A program made the translations under genes and the position numbers. From Fimbriimonadaceae bacterium (GTDB lineage Bacteria; Armatimonadota; Fimbriimonadia; Fimbriimonadales; Fimbriimonadaceae): DNA of 6,773 nt. Below, in pieces: positions 5,312 through 6,773 of the stretch. The notes under the pieces are model-generated. The model was not told where the DNA came from. It did no database searches and saw nothing but the letters and a program-made list of their open reading frames with translations. Numbering within the stretch: position 1 is the stretch's first letter; each line of letters starts with the position of its first letter. The stretch covers positions 1-6,773 of the forward strand of contig JANWJY010000031.1 in NCBI GenBank assembly GCA_025451715.1, written 5' to 3'.

Positions 5312-5448
5312 CTCTTTGGTTGGTCCCGGCGGTCCCCGCACCAATGCACGAGCTACTCTTCGGGACGGACCTGTGAACCCAAAAGCCGCAGTCCCAGTGT
5401 GATGTGCGCGCGTTCTTTTCCACACTCGCGCGGGAGTATCCTGCGCAC
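5312..5448. other. Divergent ftsZ/purE intergenic region
   Basis: These 137 bp must hold promoters for both genes. For purE, TATCCT is the best candidate. For ftsZ I see only weak elements: on the minus strand TTCACA, then GTAGCT after 15 bp, about 45 nt before the ATG. Two interleaved 6-bp inverted repeats occur near purE: AGTGTG (5396-5401) with CACACT (5421-5426), and CGCGCG (5407-5412) with CGCGCG (5427-5432). No purine-repressor-like box or riboswitch was recognised. Confidence 0.5.
5437..5442 (+). promoter_or_regulatory. Candidate -10 element for purE-folD, leaderless type
   Basis: TATCCT (T1, A2, T3 and T6 match TATAAT) ends 6 nt before the ATG at 5449. No Shine-Dalgarno lies in the short GCGCAC gap; the only GGGAG is partly overlapped by the hexamer. 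The -35 is weak: TTCTTT at 18 bp. Confidence 0.35.
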
Positions 5449-5943
5449 ATGACAAAGCCGGTCGTGGGGATCATCATGGGATCGGACAGCGACCTGACAA
5501 CAATGGAGGCTGCAGCTGCGGTCCTCGAGGAGTTCGACGTTCCTTACGAGCTCGAAATCGTGAGCGCACACCGAACTCCGGACCGGATGGCGAAGTACGC
5601 GTCGACCGCACGAAAGAGAGGTCTGCGCGTGATCATCGCCGGGGCCGGAGGGGCGGCGCACCTACCGGGGATGGTGGCCTCTTGGACCACGTTGCCGGTG
5701 ATCGGCGTGCCGGTCGAGAGCAAGACGATGAAGGGGGTGGACTCTCTGTATTCGATCGTGCAGATGCCGCGAGGGGTGCCGGTGGCTTGTGTGGCGATCG
5801 GGAACGCGTACAATGCGGGCCTGTTGGCCGTGAGGGTGCTCTCCGCGTCGAACTCGAGCCTGGCCAAGAAGCTCGACGCCTACGCGAAGAAGCAGGTCAA
5901 GTCGGTCCTAAAGAAGAACGCCGAGGTCGCGCGCAAGGGATGA
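5449..5943 (+). CDS. purE: N5-carboxyaminoimidazole ribonucleotide mutase, class I PurE
   Basis: Cytoplasmic purine-synthesis enzyme that converts N5-CAIR to CAIR by moving the carboxylate. At 164 aa it has the usual length for class I PurE. Motifs: GSDSD (11-15), the phosphate/substrate loop; SAHRTP (39-44) with catalytic His H41; AGAGGAAHLPGM (64-75); then VESK, a DSLYSIVQMP segment and a GNAYNAGLLA segment, all typical of the bacterial mutase rather than the class II CO2-dependent carboxylase. The ATG at 5449 was chosen because GIIMGSDSD then sits at the family position; the 15 residues before it in the open frame are extraneous. The C-terminus is Lys-rich. The usual partner purK is not adjacent. 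folD follows with an ATGA overlap, linking the gene to folate one-carbon supply for purine formylation. Confidence 0.97.
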   Translation: MTKPVVGIIMGSDSDLTTMEAAAAVLEEFDVPYELEIVSAHRTPDRMAKYASTARKRGLRVIIAGAGGAAHLPGMVASWTTLPVIGVPVESKTMKGVDSLYSIVQMPRGVPVACVAIGNAYNAGLLAVRVLSASNSSLAKKLDAYAKKQVKSVLKKNAEVARKG

Positions 5944-6773
5944 GCGCTCAACTTCTGGACGGTCTGGGGCTGGCGAGGCAAGTCCGCGCGGAGCTTAAGG
6001 ACGTGGTCGGCCGGATGGCAGTGGTACCTCGCATCGAGGCGATCGTGGCTTCGCAGGATTCAGCATCTTTGGCCTATGTCGGGATGAAGCGCAAGTGGGC
6101 TGAACTGTGCGGAATGGCCAGCGGCGAATGGCCCGCTGGACCTAACACGACACAGGACGAACTGATCGCGCAGATCAAGAAGCTGAACGCAGACCGGTCT
6201 GTGCATGGCGTTCTGATCCAGCACCCACTGCCGAAACACCTCGACGAGAACGCGGCGCTCCAGGCGCTCGGCGACGCGAAGGACGTGGACGGAATCACGC
6301 CTGCGTCGCTTGGTCGGTTGACCGCGGGGCTGCCGGGTTTCCGGTGTGCGACCCCGCTCGGGATGATGAAGATACTAGAGCATTACGATATCCCGTGCGC
6401 AGGGAAGCACGCGGTAGTGATCGGGCGCTCGGTCATCCTCGGAAAGCCTGCCGCCCTGATGCTGCTTGAAAGGAACGCGACGGTCACGATCGCGCACTCG
6501 CAGACGCATGACCTGCCGAGCCTTGTAAAGCAGGCAGACATCCTCGTCGCAGCGGTCGGTCGGGCGGAGATGGTGAAGGGAGAGTGGCTCAAGCCGGGCT
6601 GCGTGGTGCTGGACGCGGGCTTCAACAAGGTCGAAGGACGCGACAAGGACGTAGGCGACTGCGAGTTCGCGTCTTGCACCGAGGTCGCCTCTTGGATCAC
6701 GCCCGTGCCTGGCGGAGTCGGCCCAATGACGGTCGCATCGCTGCTCTGGAACACGGCCCAGGCGGCGAGTCGG
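5940..6773 (+). CDS. folD: Bifunctional methylene-THF dehydrogenase / methenyl-THF cyclohydrolase (3' end outside window)
   Basis: FolD oxidises 5,10-methylene-THF with NADP and hydrolyses methenyl-THF to 10-formyl-THF, the formyl donor for purine synthesis. The frame is open to the last base: 278 residues against about 285-290 in usual FolD, so only the final few are missing. The catalytic segment SLAYVGMKRK (43-52) contains Y46 and K50, matching Tyr50 and Lys54 of E. coli. Q94 in IQHPLP and D117 in KDVDG match the other active-site residues. The Rossmann motif is GRSVILGKP (162-170), a slight variant of GRSxIVGKP. PVPGGVGPMT (255-264) is the FolD signature. The start ATG at 5940 overlaps the purE TGA. 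The ribosome site is poor: AAGGG abuts the ATG and GAGGT is 12 nt away, so translational coupling to purE is likely. The gene completes a two-gene purine/one-carbon operon. Confidence 0.97.
   Translation, partial: MSAQLLDGLGLARQVRAELKDVVGRMAVVPRIEAIVASQDSASLAYVGMKRKWAELCGMASGEWPAGPNTTQDELIAQIKKLNADRSVHGVLIQHPLPKHLDENAALQALGDAKDVDGITPASLGRLTAGLPGFRCATPLGMMKILEHYDIPCAGKHAVVIGRSVILGKPAALMLLERNATVTIAHSQTHDLPSLVKQADILVAAVGRAEMVKGEWLKPGCVVLDAGFNKVEGRDKDVGDCEFASCTEVASWITPVPGGVGPMTVASLLWNTAQAASR

Noticed and set aside
5312..5455. N-terminal extension of the ftsZ frame upstream of 5311
   Set aside because: FtsZ proteins begin close to the GVGGGG motif. The extra 48 residues are Arg/Pro-rich, non-homologous and cross the purE start.
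6074..6754. Minus-strand open frames opposite folD
   Set aside because: They are antisense to a nearly complete FolD with all signature motifs, and their Ser/Thr-rich translations show no domain.

Overview
This is a bacterial chromosomal window, roughly 60% GC by eye, packed with mostly housekeeping genes. Nine protein genes can be supported; two run off the ends (dapF at the left, folD at the right). No RNA genes, mobile elements, CRISPR arrays or integration scars were seen. The organism cannot be fixed from the sequence. A meso-DAP wall gene (dapF), a Sec-exported Spy/CpxP-like helical protein, an ftsZ outside any division cluster and apparent leaderless promoters fit a free-living, probably diderm, high-GC bacterium. 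Armatimonadota/Fimbriimonadia or a Deinococcota-like lineage is possible, but this is a weak inference.

Layout. (1) 2-442, + strand: 3' part of diaminopimelate epimerase. It converges with and overlaps the end of a minus-strand pair (430-1756), which holds a PfkB-family sugar/nucleoside kinase followed by an MntR-type metal-responsive repressor. (2) 1757-1795: a 39-bp divergent promoter region with a -10-like hexamer for each side and a GC-rich palindrome between them. (3) 1796-3294, + strand: an envelope-directed run of a three-TM small membrane protein, a secreted helical protein with LTxxQ-type motifs (joined to it by an ATGA overlap) and a membrane-anchored thioredoxin. (4) 3302-4105: an NfsA/NfrA-type flavin nitroreductase with a good candidate promoter lying over the thioredoxin stop codon. 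(5) 4113-4144: a clear intrinsic terminator reading leftwards for ftsZ, which occupies 4181-5311 on the minus strand. (6) 5312-5448: the divergent ftsZ/purE intergenic region. (7) 5449-6773, + strand: purE and folD joined by an ATGA overlap. This pairs a purine-synthesis mutase with the enzyme that supplies the folate precursor for purine formylation.

Two patterns stand out. Four of the six genes that appear to begin transcription units have a -10-like hexamer (A at position 2, T at position 6) ending exactly 6-7 nt before the start codon, as expected for leaderless mRNAs. The two best-defined genes inside operons (mntR and the LTxxQ protein) instead have Shine-Dalgarno sequences. Second, the membrane protein / LTxxQ protein / thioredoxin run has two members I cannot assign to a named family, and it is the most likely place for undescribed biology. 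I see no evidence for an exotic defence or mobile system.
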